DNA from: B10-G9 sp963712165
GTDB lineage: Bacteria; Chloroflexota; Anaerolineae; Anaerolineales; UBA11858
Assembly (NCBI GenBank): GCA_963712165.1
Contig: CAVQGY010000005.1
Coordinates: forward strand, 248,001 to 312,000
DNA length: 64,000 nucleotides
Direction of reading: 5' to 3'
Below the pieces are notes generated by a model. The model was not told where the DNA came from. It did no database searches and was given only the letters and a program-made list of their open reading frames with translations. The translations under genes and the position numbers were made by a program. This document shows positions 18,272 through 26,539 of the stretch, piece after piece. Each line of letters starts with the position of its first letter. The first letter of the stretch is position 1.

Positions 18272-20160
18272 AAAGGCAATTCATCCTGGCAATCATACTC
18301 GCATCCCTGATTGGGTTAACGTCCTGCAGCCCGGAGGGATTAAGTGTCTTTGATATTCCAGGTGATGTTCAATCTGATCCGGAACCGACAACATTCCCAA
18401 CTCCAGATCCTCCCTCTATTCTGTCGGTCTGTCTGGGCAGAGAGCCTGGATCACTCTTCCTATATGGAGATCTTTCAGTGTCAGCGGAAATTATCCGCCA
18501 GGCAATCTACGATGGTCCAGTTGACCAGGTTGGATTCGTGTTCCAGCCCATCATCCTCGATGACCTTCCATCCCAGGAAAATGGCGGTGTCTCAGTGAAC
18601 CAGGTTGAGGTCTTTCCCGGTCAGGGTTTGGTTGATACCCAGGGAAATATCACCCTCCTGGCTCCTGGTGTGGAATACAGACCAGCTGGTTGTTACAGCC
18701 CTGATTGTTGGGAGATCTACCAAGATCAGGCGTCTGTTTACCTTGATCAGGTTTCTGTCCAGTTCTCGATTATGGCTGGAATCCGCTGGTCTGACGGGGC
18801 TCCTCTTACTCCGGAGGATTCCCTATTTTCCTATCAGGTAGCTAAGGAGATCTATGGACCCCGGGGCCCCGCCAAGCTCCGGTTCGCGGCTGATTACCAG
18901 GTCCTTGAAGAGGGAGATCTCCAGTGGACGGGTCTTCCCGGCTACCTGGGTATCTACGATTATGCCGAGTTGTTTTTCACTCCCTTGCCAGGGCATTTGT
19001 GGGCAAACTATACCAGGGAGGAGCTGTTGACCTCCCCGCAAACAACCATCACGCCCTTAGGCTGGGGACCTTATCGATCACTGGAATGGCTCAGGGGGGA
19101 CCATATCACCCTGATCAGGAATGATTATTATCACCTTGGAAACCAGGGCTGGCCTGCCTACGATTTCCTGGTGTTCCGTTTTGTGCAGGATGGACAGGAG
19201 GCATTGGCCGCCTATAAATCCGGAGAGTGTGATCTGGTTGTTAACACACCAGGCTTTACCACATACTTACCTGAGATCCTCTCCTTGGAGAAGACCGGCG
19301 ACCTGAACCTGACCTTTATCGATCAGCCAGCCTGGGAGCAGATCAGTTTTGGTATCGACTCTATAGAGAGATCGCGGAAGCTGCTGACCGATCCGCAGAT
19401 GCGGAATGCGATTGCCATGTGTATTGATAAGGAGTCTATCGCTGCCAGCCGGAAAGATGCAGGAACGTTGGCTGACAACCTTTATCACCCCCTGGATCCT
19501 CGCAGCAACCCTGAGATTGACTCGCATATTTATCAACCGGCGGAAGGGGAGGCGATACTCGAATCCCTGGGCTGGTCTGATAATGACCTGGACCCGACCA
19601 CTCCCCGGACGGGTTGGGGAGTGGCTGGTATACCCTGGGGAACATCCCTGGAGCTGTCCTTGCTGGTGCCTGGAGTAGAGGGGGATTCGCCGACAGCGGA
19701 GATGATCAAAGAGCAATTGGGTCTATGTGGAATAGGAGTAGATATCCAGTATCTGCCAGCTGCAGAGCTTTTGGCGCCAGGACCGGAAGGTCCGATTTTT
19801 GGTCGCCAATTTGATCTTGCCTTATTTGCCTGGACAACTGGCAGCTACCATCTGTGCCAGATATTCCAAACGGGTGAGATTCCAGGACAGTATCCTGCTT
19901 ATCCCAAAGGATGGGGTGGAGCTAACCCTGCAGGTTTCAGCGAGCAGGGCTTCGATCAGGCCTGCCAGGCAATATTGACAAACCCCCCTGATTCTGAGGA
20001 ATCCAGACAGGGAATCCAGGACGTACAATCCATTTTTCAGACAGACCTGCCAGCTCTCCCGTTATTCTACCGCAGAGATGTTCTGATCTCCCGACCGGGA
20101 CTGACTGGTTTGACCGAGGGAAGCCCTATGCCATTCGTGACAATCGAGTATATGGACTAA
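18262..20160 (+). CDS. ABC transporter substrate-binding lipoprotein (SBP_bac_5 family)
   Basis: 632 residues. The lipobox LTSC at the end of the signal peptide predicts a membrane-anchored lipoprotein. The family 5 fold is shown by GIRWSDGAPLTPEDSLFSYQ, TPLGWGPYRSLEWLRGDHITL, DPQMRNAIAMCIDKESI and a C-terminal QTDLPALPLFYR. It should bind oligopeptides or similar solutes for an ABC importer. It follows rsgA with a ten-base overlap and is separated from the opp operon by about 250 bases, so it is probably an extra receptor for the same permease. It lacks the VEK-repeat linker of the second binding protein at 22534. Confidence 0.88.
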   Translation: MVLKRQFILAIILASLIGLTSCSPEGLSVFDIPGDVQSDPEPTTFPTPDPPSILSVCLGREPGSLFLYGDLSVSAEIIRQAIYDGPVDQVGFVFQPIILDDLPSQENGGVSVNQVEVFPGQGLVDTQGNITLLAPGVEYRPAGCYSPDCWEIYQDQASVYLDQVSVQFSIMAGIRWSDGAPLTPEDSLFSYQVAKEIYGPRGPAKLRFAADYQVLEEGDLQWTGLPGYLGIYDYAELFFTPLPGHLWANYTREELLTSPQTTITPLGWGPYRSLEWLRGDHITLIRNDYYHLGNQGWPAYDFLVFRFVQDGQEALAAYKSGECDLVVNTPGFTTYLPEILSLEKTGDLNLTFIDQPAWEQISFGIDSIERSRKLLTDPQMRNAIAMCIDKESIAASRKDAGTLADNLYHPLDPRSNPEIDSHIYQPAEGEAILESLGWSDNDLDPTTPRTGWGVAGIPWGTSLELSLLVPGVEGDSPTAEMIKEQLGLCGIGVDIQYLPAAELLAPGPEGPIFGRQFDLALFAWTTGSYHLCQIFQTGEIPGQYPAYPKGWGGANPAGFSEQGFDQACQAILTNPPDSEESRQGIQDVQSIFQTDLPALPLFYRRDVLISRPGLTGLTEGSPMPFVTIEYMD

Positions 20161-20308
20161 TTGTGATCAGCCTGGATGAACTGGAGTTGACCCTGATGGA
20201 GTACACGCTTATTTTATTCAGGAATTTGACTAGCAAATATTTTTCTTTATGGTAGAATTCTTCTTCAGGATGCAAAAACCCCAAAATATTTATATTAGAA
20301 AGTATGGA

Positions 20309-20337
20309 TTGAATTTTTCACCTACAAGTTGTATAGT
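20309..20337 (+). promoter_or_regulatory. candidate sigma-70-type promoter of the opp operon
   Basis: TTGAAT at 20309-20314 and TATAGT at 20332-20337 are separated by 17 bases, giving a leader of roughly 65 bases before the TTG start of oppD. A second weaker candidate, TTGACT (20226) with TATGGT 16 bases later, lies upstream. The 250-base gap holding them has no gene. Judged by eye only. Confidence 0.45.
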
Positions 20338-20408
20338 TAGAGGATAAATTAGGACCCGTTGTAACTCGATGAAGTACAAAGCGCCAACTTTGTGACTGGA
20401 GGAGAGAA

Positions 20409-21404
20409 TTGGATAAGCGAGAGGTCATACTTGATATTCAGGATCTGCATGCGCGATTTCACACCCAGGAAGGAGTTGTTCATGCAGTAAATGGGATTTC
20501 TTACATAGTACATGCTGGGGAAACTGTAGGAATTGTGGGGGAGAGTGGCTGCGGGAAGAGCGTTTCCATGCTATCTGTGATGGATTTGCTAGCCAAGCCA
20601 CCAGCCGAAGTTATAGCAGAAGGGATCTATTTTAAAGGCAAGGACCTGCGGCACCTCTCACGATCTGAGATGCGCAAGATCCGGGGATCCAACATGACCA
20701 TGATCTTCCAGGATCCGATGACTTCCCTGAATCCCGTCTTGACTGTAGGATTCCAGATTAAAGAACCTCTTAAACTCCACCTGGGAATGAGTGATGAAGA
20801 GGCCACGAAACGAGCTGCAGAACTCCTGGCGCTTGTGAATATCCCTGAGGCCGAAAGCCGATTATCTGATTATCCCCACCAATTCTCCGGAGGCATGAGG
20901 CAGCGGGCTATGGTTGCTATTGCCCTGGCCTGCAATCCTACCTTGTTGATTGCTGACGAACCGACCACTGCTCTGGATGTCACCATCCAGGCCCAGCTGG
21001 TTGAACTGGTCAAAGAGATCCAGGCCCAACTGGGCATGGCTTTGATCTGGATCACCCATGACCTGGGCGTCGTCGCCGGAATAGCCGAAAGGGTGATTGT
21101 CATGTATGCTGGTTATGTTGTGGAAGATGCCGTAGTCGAAGAACTTTACGGCAATCCGCTTCACCCCTACACATTGGCGCTGCTGAAATCCCTTCCCCGA
21201 CTGGATGAACGCTCGGAAGAAAAACTGGCCACCATCGAAGGACTGCCGCCCAGTCTGCTGGCTTGCCCTACATGCTGTCCCTTTGAACCACGCTGCGAGT
21301 TCGCTGTACCCAAATGCAAGGAGATCAATCCCCCACTGGAAGAGGTCAGACCTGGCCACAGGATTGCCTGCTGGGTTGATATAAAAACAGGGGAGTTAAG
21401 ATAA
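20409..21404 (+). CDS. oppD: oligopeptide ABC transporter ATP-binding protein, OppD/DppD type
   Basis: 331 residues from a TTG start with GGAGGAGAG eight bases upstream. Walker A GESGCGKS, Q-loop FQDPMTSLNP, signature FSGGMRQR and Walker B LLIADEPTTALD are all intact. The oligopeptide-transporter C-terminal region carries a cysteine cluster, CPTCCPFEPRCEF with a further PKC, which in some DppD proteins holds an iron-sulfur cluster. It energises the import of oligopeptides together with OppF. Stop and next start share one base (TAATG), so the two ATPases are translationally coupled. Confidence 0.95.
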   Translation: MDKREVILDIQDLHARFHTQEGVVHAVNGISYIVHAGETVGIVGESGCGKSVSMLSVMDLLAKPPAEVIAEGIYFKGKDLRHLSRSEMRKIRGSNMTMIFQDPMTSLNPVLTVGFQIKEPLKLHLGMSDEEATKRAAELLALVNIPEAESRLSDYPHQFSGGMRQRAMVAIALACNPTLLIADEPTTALDVTIQAQLVELVKEIQAQLGMALIWITHDLGVVAGIAERVIVMYAGYVVEDAVVEELYGNPLHPYTLALLKSLPRLDERSEEKLATIEGLPPSLLACPTCCPFEPRCEFAVPKCKEINPPLEEVRPGHRIACWVDIKTGELR

Positions 21405-22408
21405 TGGCTGAAAATAACACATTGGTACGTGTAGAGAACCTGGTTAAACATTTCCCCATCACACAAGGTGTTGTTTTCCAGCGCCAGGTTGGGGCTGTTA
21501 AGGCTGTTGATGGAGTCAGTTTTGAGATCAAACAGGGAGAGACCCTTGGTCTGGTGGGAGAAAGTGGCTGCGGCAAATCAACCACAGGTCGAACCATATT
21601 GCAGCTGCACGAGCCCACTAGCGGCAAGATTTTTTTTGAAGATCGGGATCTCACCACCATGGGAGAAGCCAATCTGCGCAAACTGCGCCGGGATATGCAG
21701 ATCATTTTCCAAGATCCCTATGCTTCGCTTAATCCCCGGATGACGATCGGGGATATCATTGGGGAACCGCTGGATATTCATAAGATCGGCTCTGCCAAAG
21801 AACGCCTTGAAAGGGTACAGGAGCTGCTCAACCTGGTGCGCTTGAATCCATTTTTTATCAAGCGTTATCCCCACGAATTTTCGGGAGGTCAGCGTCAGAG
21901 GATCGGTGTTGCCAGGGCTTTGGCATTGAACCCGCATTTCATCGTATGTGATGAACCCATTTCTGCCCTGGATGTGTCGGTCCAAGCCCAGGTGGTCAAC
22001 CTGCTGGAAGAGCTTCAGGAGAAATTCGACCTGACCTACCTGTTTATTGCCCACGACCTTTCCATGGTAAGGCATATCTCTGACAGGATCGCGGTCATGT
22101 ACCTGGGCAAACTGGTTGAACTTGCCGATAAGGACGAACTCTTTTATAATAAGATGCACCCCTATGCCATTGCATTGCTGTCCGCGGTACCCATACCTGA
22201 TCCGATCAAAGAGCGCCAGCGAAAACGGATCATCCTGGAGGGCGATGTACCTAGCCCCGCAAATCCCCCTTCTGGCTGCCGCTTCCACAATCGTTGCCCT
22301 ATAGCGCAAGACCTGTGCAAGATCGAGGATCCACCTTTTGAAGAAAAATCACCTGGACACTGGGTAGCCTGTCACTTCACTAAAAAAGCCCAGGAAGAGA
22401 TGATCTAA
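21404..22408 (+). CDS. oppF: oligopeptide ABC transporter ATP-binding protein, OppF/DppF type
   Basis: 334 residues. The second ATPase of the importer has Walker A GESGCGKST, Q-loop FQDPYASLNPR, signature FSGGQRQR and Walker B FIVCDEPISALD, with the oligo_HPY tail CRFHNRCPIAQDLC. It follows oppD with a one-base overlap. Order D-F-A-B-C differs from the A-B-C-D-F order of enterobacteria. It may also energise the DppB-DppC fusion further downstream, which has no ATPase of its own in this window; that is an inference. Confidence 0.95.
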   Translation: MAENNTLVRVENLVKHFPITQGVVFQRQVGAVKAVDGVSFEIKQGETLGLVGESGCGKSTTGRTILQLHEPTSGKIFFEDRDLTTMGEANLRKLRRDMQIIFQDPYASLNPRMTIGDIIGEPLDIHKIGSAKERLERVQELLNLVRLNPFFIKRYPHEFSGGQRQRIGVARALALNPHFIVCDEPISALDVSVQAQVVNLLEELQEKFDLTYLFIAHDLSMVRHISDRIAVMYLGKLVELADKDELFYNKMHPYAIALLSAVPIPDPIKERQRKRIILEGDVPSPANPPSGCRFHNRCPIAQDLCKIEDPPFEEKSPGHWVACHFTKKAQEEMI

Positions 22409-22458
22409 TTACCACCTCGTTGTTCACTCGTATCGATCAAACGGGGTAATCTTAAAAA

Positions 22459-22537
22459 AAAGGAGGTGATGCCGCTCAAAAATAATAGAGTACGTAAGAG
22501 ATTTCAGACACATTTAGAAGGAGAAGAACTACCATGA
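22459..22537 (+). promoter_or_regulatory. extended Shine-Dalgarno sequence and 22-codon leader frame before oppA
   Basis: AAAGGAGGTGAT at 22459-22470 is a 12-base complement of the usual 16S rRNA 3' end. An ATG at 22469 opens a 22-codon frame whose TGA (22535-22537) overlaps the ATG of the substrate-binding protein gene as ATGA. The spacing to the leader ATG is only two bases, which makes its translation uncertain. The binding-protein gene has its own AAGGAG. A leader peptide or a ribosome standby site would both fit. Confidence 0.4.
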
Positions 22538-24324
22538 GGAAAAGATTGTTAGTACTATTTTCCGCTCTGATCGTCGGCGCAATGTTGCTTTCCGCCTGCG
22601 GCGGCGGCACCGTTGTTGAGACCGTCATCGTCGAGAAAGATGGCGAGACCATCATCGAGACCGTCATCGTCGAGAAAGATCCGGAAATGGGAGAGGTCCC
22701 TGTTACCTTGAACTTGAACCTGGGAACCGAACCTCCTACACTGGATCCTTCCCTGGCCACTGACACCACATCCGTAGCGATCCAGGAGAATATCTTTGTT
22801 GGTCTGACCATTTTCAACCCGGTCACCAATGAAGTTGAGCCCTATTTGGCGACCTCCTGGGATATCGGCGAGAATGCCGACGGCGAGCAGACCTGGACCT
22901 TCCACCTGCGGGATGACGTTCCCTGGGTGAATTACGATCCAGTTACTGGTGAAACCACACAGGAAGTTGACGAAGACGGCAACCCCCGCTTTGTCAATGC
23001 CTACGATGTGGAATACGGTGTCAAGAGAACCGTTAACCCCGACACTGGCTCTGATTATGCCTATGTTACCTACATCATCAAGAATGCCGCAGCCATCAAC
23101 GGCGGCGATGAAGAACTGACCCTTGATGACCTCGGCGTGAAAGCTATCGATGATGTCACCGTAGAATTCACCCTCGAGTATCCTGCGGGTTACTTCTCAG
23201 GCATCAGCACCATGTGGATCGTAAAACCGATGCCGGCCTGGGCGATCGATGAGTGGGGCGACAAATGGACCGAGGCAGGCTTGATCGTTAGCAGCGGCCC
23301 CTATGTGCTGTCAAGCTGGATTCACGGTGGTGAGTTGCAGTTGGTCAAGAACCCCCTGTGGATTAATGCAGACGACGTTCAGATTGAGGTCGTTGACTTT
23401 GTGATGATCGTGGAAGACTCCACGGCCTTTGCACTCTACGAGAACAATGAACTGGACAGCGTTGGCGTTCCGCTGCCCGAGATGGACCGCGTGAAGGCTG
23501 ATCCGGTCCTAAGTGCAGAACTCACCAATGCTCCTTATCCTTGCACCTACTACTACGGCTTCACCAATAACAAGTACCCCTTCGATGATGTACGTGTCCG
23601 CCGGGCTTTCTCCATGGCGATCGACCGCCAGAGCCTGATCGACAACGTGACGAAGGGTGGGCAGGAACCAGCCACATCCTTTGCACCTCCCGGAATGTTC
23701 GGCGCTCCTCCTCCTGGAGAAGTTGGTTTGGGCTATGACCCCGCTGGTGCTAAAGCCGCTCTTCAGGAATTCCTTGATGAGAAAGGCATGACCATCGATG
23801 ACTTCAACGCCCTGGATGTCGTGCTGATGCACAATACCAGTGAGGGCCATGCCCGGATCGCGGCTGCTATCCAGCAGTTCTGGGCTGACGTGCTCGGCGC
23901 TGAGGTACGTGTAGAGAACCAGGAATGGGCTGTATATCTGGACTCTCTTGATAATTCCTCCCCGTTAGAAGACATGCCCCATATCTGGCGAATGGGCTGG
24001 TGCGCAGACTACCCGGATGAGAACAACTGGGTTCATGAGGTCTTCCACGCTGAAGAGGGCGCCAACCGCCTCCGCCGCGAGATGGGTGAATTCGATGCCA
24101 TCACTGCAGCAGCTCAAGTGGAATTAGATCCAGCAAAGCGCGCTGAGTTGTACCGACAGGCAGAGACCATCCTGGCTGATACGGAAGCCGCTTATGCTCC
24201 GATCTATCACTACACAACGGTGAATCTCTCCAAGCCGTGGCTGACCCGGAACTTCCCGTCCATCGGCGGTCCCGACTACTTCAACTGGATTCTTGATATG
24301 GATGCCAAACTGGCAGCTCAATAA
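22534..24324 (+). CDS. oppA: oligopeptide ABC transporter substrate-binding lipoprotein
   Basis: 596 residues. The signal ends in the lipobox LSAC. A short linker follows with a duplicated ETVIVEKD unit, coded by a perfect 24-base direct repeat at 22618 and 22657; such VEK repeats are common in Chloroflexota binding proteins. The family 5 fold is clear: LGTEPPTLDPSLATDTTS, VRVRRAFSMAIDRQSLI, PHIWRMGWCADYPDENN. It captures oligopeptides outside the cell for the OppB-OppC permease. Codon choice looks more biased than in the neighbours, as expected of an abundant protein. The gene has its own AAGGAG and a hairpin directly behind it. Confidence 0.93.
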   Translation: MRKRLLVLFSALIVGAMLLSACGGGTVVETVIVEKDGETIIETVIVEKDPEMGEVPVTLNLNLGTEPPTLDPSLATDTTSVAIQENIFVGLTIFNPVTNEVEPYLATSWDIGENADGEQTWTFHLRDDVPWVNYDPVTGETTQEVDEDGNPRFVNAYDVEYGVKRTVNPDTGSDYAYVTYIIKNAAAINGGDEELTLDDLGVKAIDDVTVEFTLEYPAGYFSGISTMWIVKPMPAWAIDEWGDKWTEAGLIVSSGPYVLSSWIHGGELQLVKNPLWINADDVQIEVVDFVMIVEDSTAFALYENNELDSVGVPLPEMDRVKADPVLSAELTNAPYPCTYYYGFTNNKYPFDDVRVRRAFSMAIDRQSLIDNVTKGGQEPATSFAPPGMFGAPPPGEVGLGYDPAGAKAALQEFLDEKGMTIDDFNALDVVLMHNTSEGHARIAAAIQQFWADVLGAEVRVENQEWAVYLDSLDNSSPLEDMPHIWRMGWCADYPDENNWVHEVFHAEEGANRLRREMGEFDAITAAAQVELDPAKRAELYRQAETILADTEAAYAPIYHYTTVNLSKPWLTRNFPSIGGPDYFNWILDMDAKLAAQ

Positions 24325-24348
24325 TCCAAACTAGTTGTAGCTACTTTT

Positions 24349-24377
24349 GGAGACTGGAGGTTCCTCCTCCAGTCTCC
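24349..24377 (+). terminator. intercistronic hairpin between oppA and oppB
   Basis: Perfect 12-base inverted repeat GGAGACTGGAGG / CCTCCAGTCTCC with a five-base loop, located 25 bases after the oppA stop. No T-run follows, so it may be an mRNA-stabilising or attenuating stem and not a full stop. It would give more binding protein than permease, a usual ratio in such operons. Confidence 0.7.
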
Positions 24378-24400
24378 AATCTCCACAAAGGAATTATTTT

Positions 24401-25411
24401 ATGGCCCGCTACATTTTACGAAGAATCCTGCAGTTCATCCCGGTTCTGATCGCGATCAGTTTATTCACTTTTGTGCTGATGAGCGCTATTCCCGGGGGCC
24501 CGTTTGATTTTGCGGGTGACCGCCAACTCCCACCAACAATCGTGGCCAACCTGGAAGCCAAATATCACCTGGATTGGCCGCTCTGGAAGCAGTACCTTTC
24601 TTATATGATCGGTGATGACATCCTGGGAGAAGAAGGCAGTTCCCGCGGGGTGATCCGGGGTGATTTTGGACCATCCTATTTCTATCGGGGGCAGCAGGTG
24701 GTGGATATTATCAAGACCACCCTGCCTGTCTCAGCTCAGCTGGGATTTATGTCGCTCATGCTGGCAATTATCATAGGTATCCCGGCCGGGATCATAGCTG
24801 CCTTGAACCAAAATACCTGGATCGATTACACCAGTACTTTTGGAGCAGTGATGTTTGTGTCCATTCCCAACATGGTGCTGGCTCCGATCCTGATCTGGAT
24901 CTTTGCCCTGATCCTGGGCTGGTTCCCGGTGGCGGGTTGGGGCTCCAAGCCGCCCTTTTTACTAGGGTTCCTTCCCACAGCATTGGATAAGGATTTCTTC
25001 ATGCGTGCAGTGATGCCCGTTTTTGCCCTGGGCACCAGCTCTGCGGCGGGCATTGCCCGCCTGACCAGGGCCAGCCTGCTGCAGGTGGTTGGTGAGGATT
25101 ACATCCGCACCGCCCGGGCCAAGGGCCTGCGGGAGCGGACTGTGATCATTGTCCATGCTCTCAAGAACAGCCTGATCCCGGTTGTGACCATTCTGGGACC
25201 CGCTTTTGCAGGTTTGTTAACAGGAACGTTAATAGTGGAAAATATCTTCGGCATCAACGGCATGGGAAAACATTTCATTAACAGTGTGGGTAACCGTGAT
25301 TATCAGGTGATAACCAGCGTGACCCTGATCTACGCAGTGGTTCTGGTGATCGCCAATCTATTGGTGGATATCACCTATGCCTGGCTGGATCCACGCATTC
25401 GCTATGATTAA
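24401..25411 (+). CDS. oppB: oligopeptide ABC transporter permease, OppB/DppB type
   Basis: 336 residues from the ATG at 24401 with AAAGGA upstream; an earlier in-frame start would fall in the hairpin. The N-terminus RYILRRILQFIPVLIAISLFTFVL is the family pattern, followed by GGPFD and six membrane segments. The EAA loop that contacts the ATPases reads DYIRTARAKGLRERTVIIVHALKNSLIP-like. It forms the membrane channel with OppC. Length is typical of DppB. Confidence 0.93.
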   Translation: MARYILRRILQFIPVLIAISLFTFVLMSAIPGGPFDFAGDRQLPPTIVANLEAKYHLDWPLWKQYLSYMIGDDILGEEGSSRGVIRGDFGPSYFYRGQQVVDIIKTTLPVSAQLGFMSLMLAIIIGIPAGIIAALNQNTWIDYTSTFGAVMFVSIPNMVLAPILIWIFALILGWFPVAGWGSKPPFLLGFLPTALDKDFFMRAVMPVFALGTSSAAGIARLTRASLLQVVGEDYIRTARAKGLRERTVIIVHALKNSLIPVVTILGPAFAGLLTGTLIVENIFGINGMGKHFINSVGNRDYQVITSVTLIYAVVLVIANLLVDITYAWLDPRIRYD

Positions 25412-25444
25412 TCAAAACTACTCCATGGTTGCTGGGAGGAAAGT

Positions 25445-26452
25445 ATGGCAGTTGTAGAATTAGAATTGAAAGGCATACCCCAACAAAAAGAACGCAGTTT
25501 GTGGCAAAAATCGATGGATCGACTGCTGAGGAATAAAGTTGCAGTGATCAGCGCGATATTTATTATCCTGATGATGCTGGTAGCGATATTTGCTAATTAT
25601 CTCACTCCCTATACCTTTGCTGAACAGGATCTGCAGGCTAACAACGCCATTCCAGAATGGATGATGTTCTTGCTGCCGGATGGGGCGGAGAATTACGCCA
25701 AAATTAGCACGGCTTATCCCCTTTCAGCGGATCATCTTGGCCGGGACCTGTTAACCAGGACCATGTTCGGCGCCCGTGTTTCGCTATCGATCGCTTTTGC
25801 TGGATCCATTGTCGCCTTAATGATTGGTATTGTTTACGGCATGATCTCCGGCTATGCCGGCGGCAGAACAGACAGCTTGATGATGCGAGTGGTGGATTTC
25901 CTGTGGGCCTTCCCGTTCTTGATCGTGGTTATCCTGCTTCAAACCTATTTCAAAGCCATTGCCAGCCGCAGTGGGGGAGAAGGTTTTGGGGCTGTATTCA
26001 TTAATCTGAATAATGAGATGGGAGGTATGCTGTTCCTGTTTATCGCTATCGGGTTGATCAACTGGCTGGGTATGGCCCGCATAGCCCGGGGGCAGGTGCT
26101 TTCTTATAAACAGATGGAATTCGTGGAAGCAGCACATGCCCTGGGCGCCAATGACACCCGGATCATGTTCAAACACCTGCTGCCCAATATCCTGGGACCA
26201 CTGATCGTGGCAGAAACCATGGCCATTCCAGGCTACATCTTTACGGAGGCCTTCCTGAGTTATATTGGACTGGGTGTCAATACACCTACCCCCAGTTGGG
26301 GCTTGATGATCCAGGAAGGAGTTCAGGCACTACGCTCCTATCCCAACCAGGTATTGCTCCCTGCCATCGCGCTCTCCTTGACTACCCTCGCTTTTAACTT
26401 CCTGGGCGATGGCCTCCGAGACGCGTTCGATCCCCGACAGATAGAGAAGTAG
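25445..26452 (+). CDS. oppC: oligopeptide ABC transporter permease, OppC/DppC type
   Basis: 335 residues, start with GGAGGAAAGT upstream. An N-terminal OppC_N stretch (SLWQKSMDRLLRNKVAVISAIFII) precedes the channel domain; HLGRDLLTRTMFGARVSL and the EAA loop FVEAAHALGANDTRIMFKHL are diagnostic, ending LGDGLRDAFDPRQ. It pairs with OppB. The gene closes the operon and is followed by a strong intrinsic terminator. Confidence 0.93.
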   Translation: MAVVELELKGIPQQKERSLWQKSMDRLLRNKVAVISAIFIILMMLVAIFANYLTPYTFAEQDLQANNAIPEWMMFLLPDGAENYAKISTAYPLSADHLGRDLLTRTMFGARVSLSIAFAGSIVALMIGIVYGMISGYAGGRTDSLMMRVVDFLWAFPFLIVVILLQTYFKAIASRSGGEGFGAVFINLNNEMGGMLFLFIAIGLINWLGMARIARGQVLSYKQMEFVEAAHALGANDTRIMFKHLLPNILGPLIVAETMAIPGYIFTEAFLSYIGLGVNTPTPSWGLMIQEGVQALRSYPNQVLLPAIALSLTTLAFNFLGDGLRDAFDPRQIEK

Positions 26453-26492
26453 GGATCAGGGAAATCAAACAAGTCCTGATTGTGAAACTCTC

Positions 26493-26525
26493 ACTGCGGA
26501 TGCCAGGGCATCCGCAGTTTTCTTT
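26493..26525 (+). terminator. rho-independent terminator of the opp operon
   Basis: Stem ACTGCGGATGC / GCATCCGCAGT (11 perfect pairs), loop CAGG, followed by TTTTCTTTT. It lies 40 bases after the oppC stop and just before the next gene's start, so downstream genes need their own promoter or read-through. Confidence 0.88.
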
Positions 26526-26539
26526 TGAAGGAATGGAAG

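Noticed and set aside
20226..20253. TTGACT with TATGGT as the opp promoter
   Set aside because: Weaker -10 than the TTGAAT/TATAGT pair closer to the gene; kept only as a possible second promoter.
21578..22309. 243-codon frame antisense to oppF
   Set aside because: Lies wholly opposite a clear ATPase gene and has no recognisable domain or start site; a shadow of codon bias.
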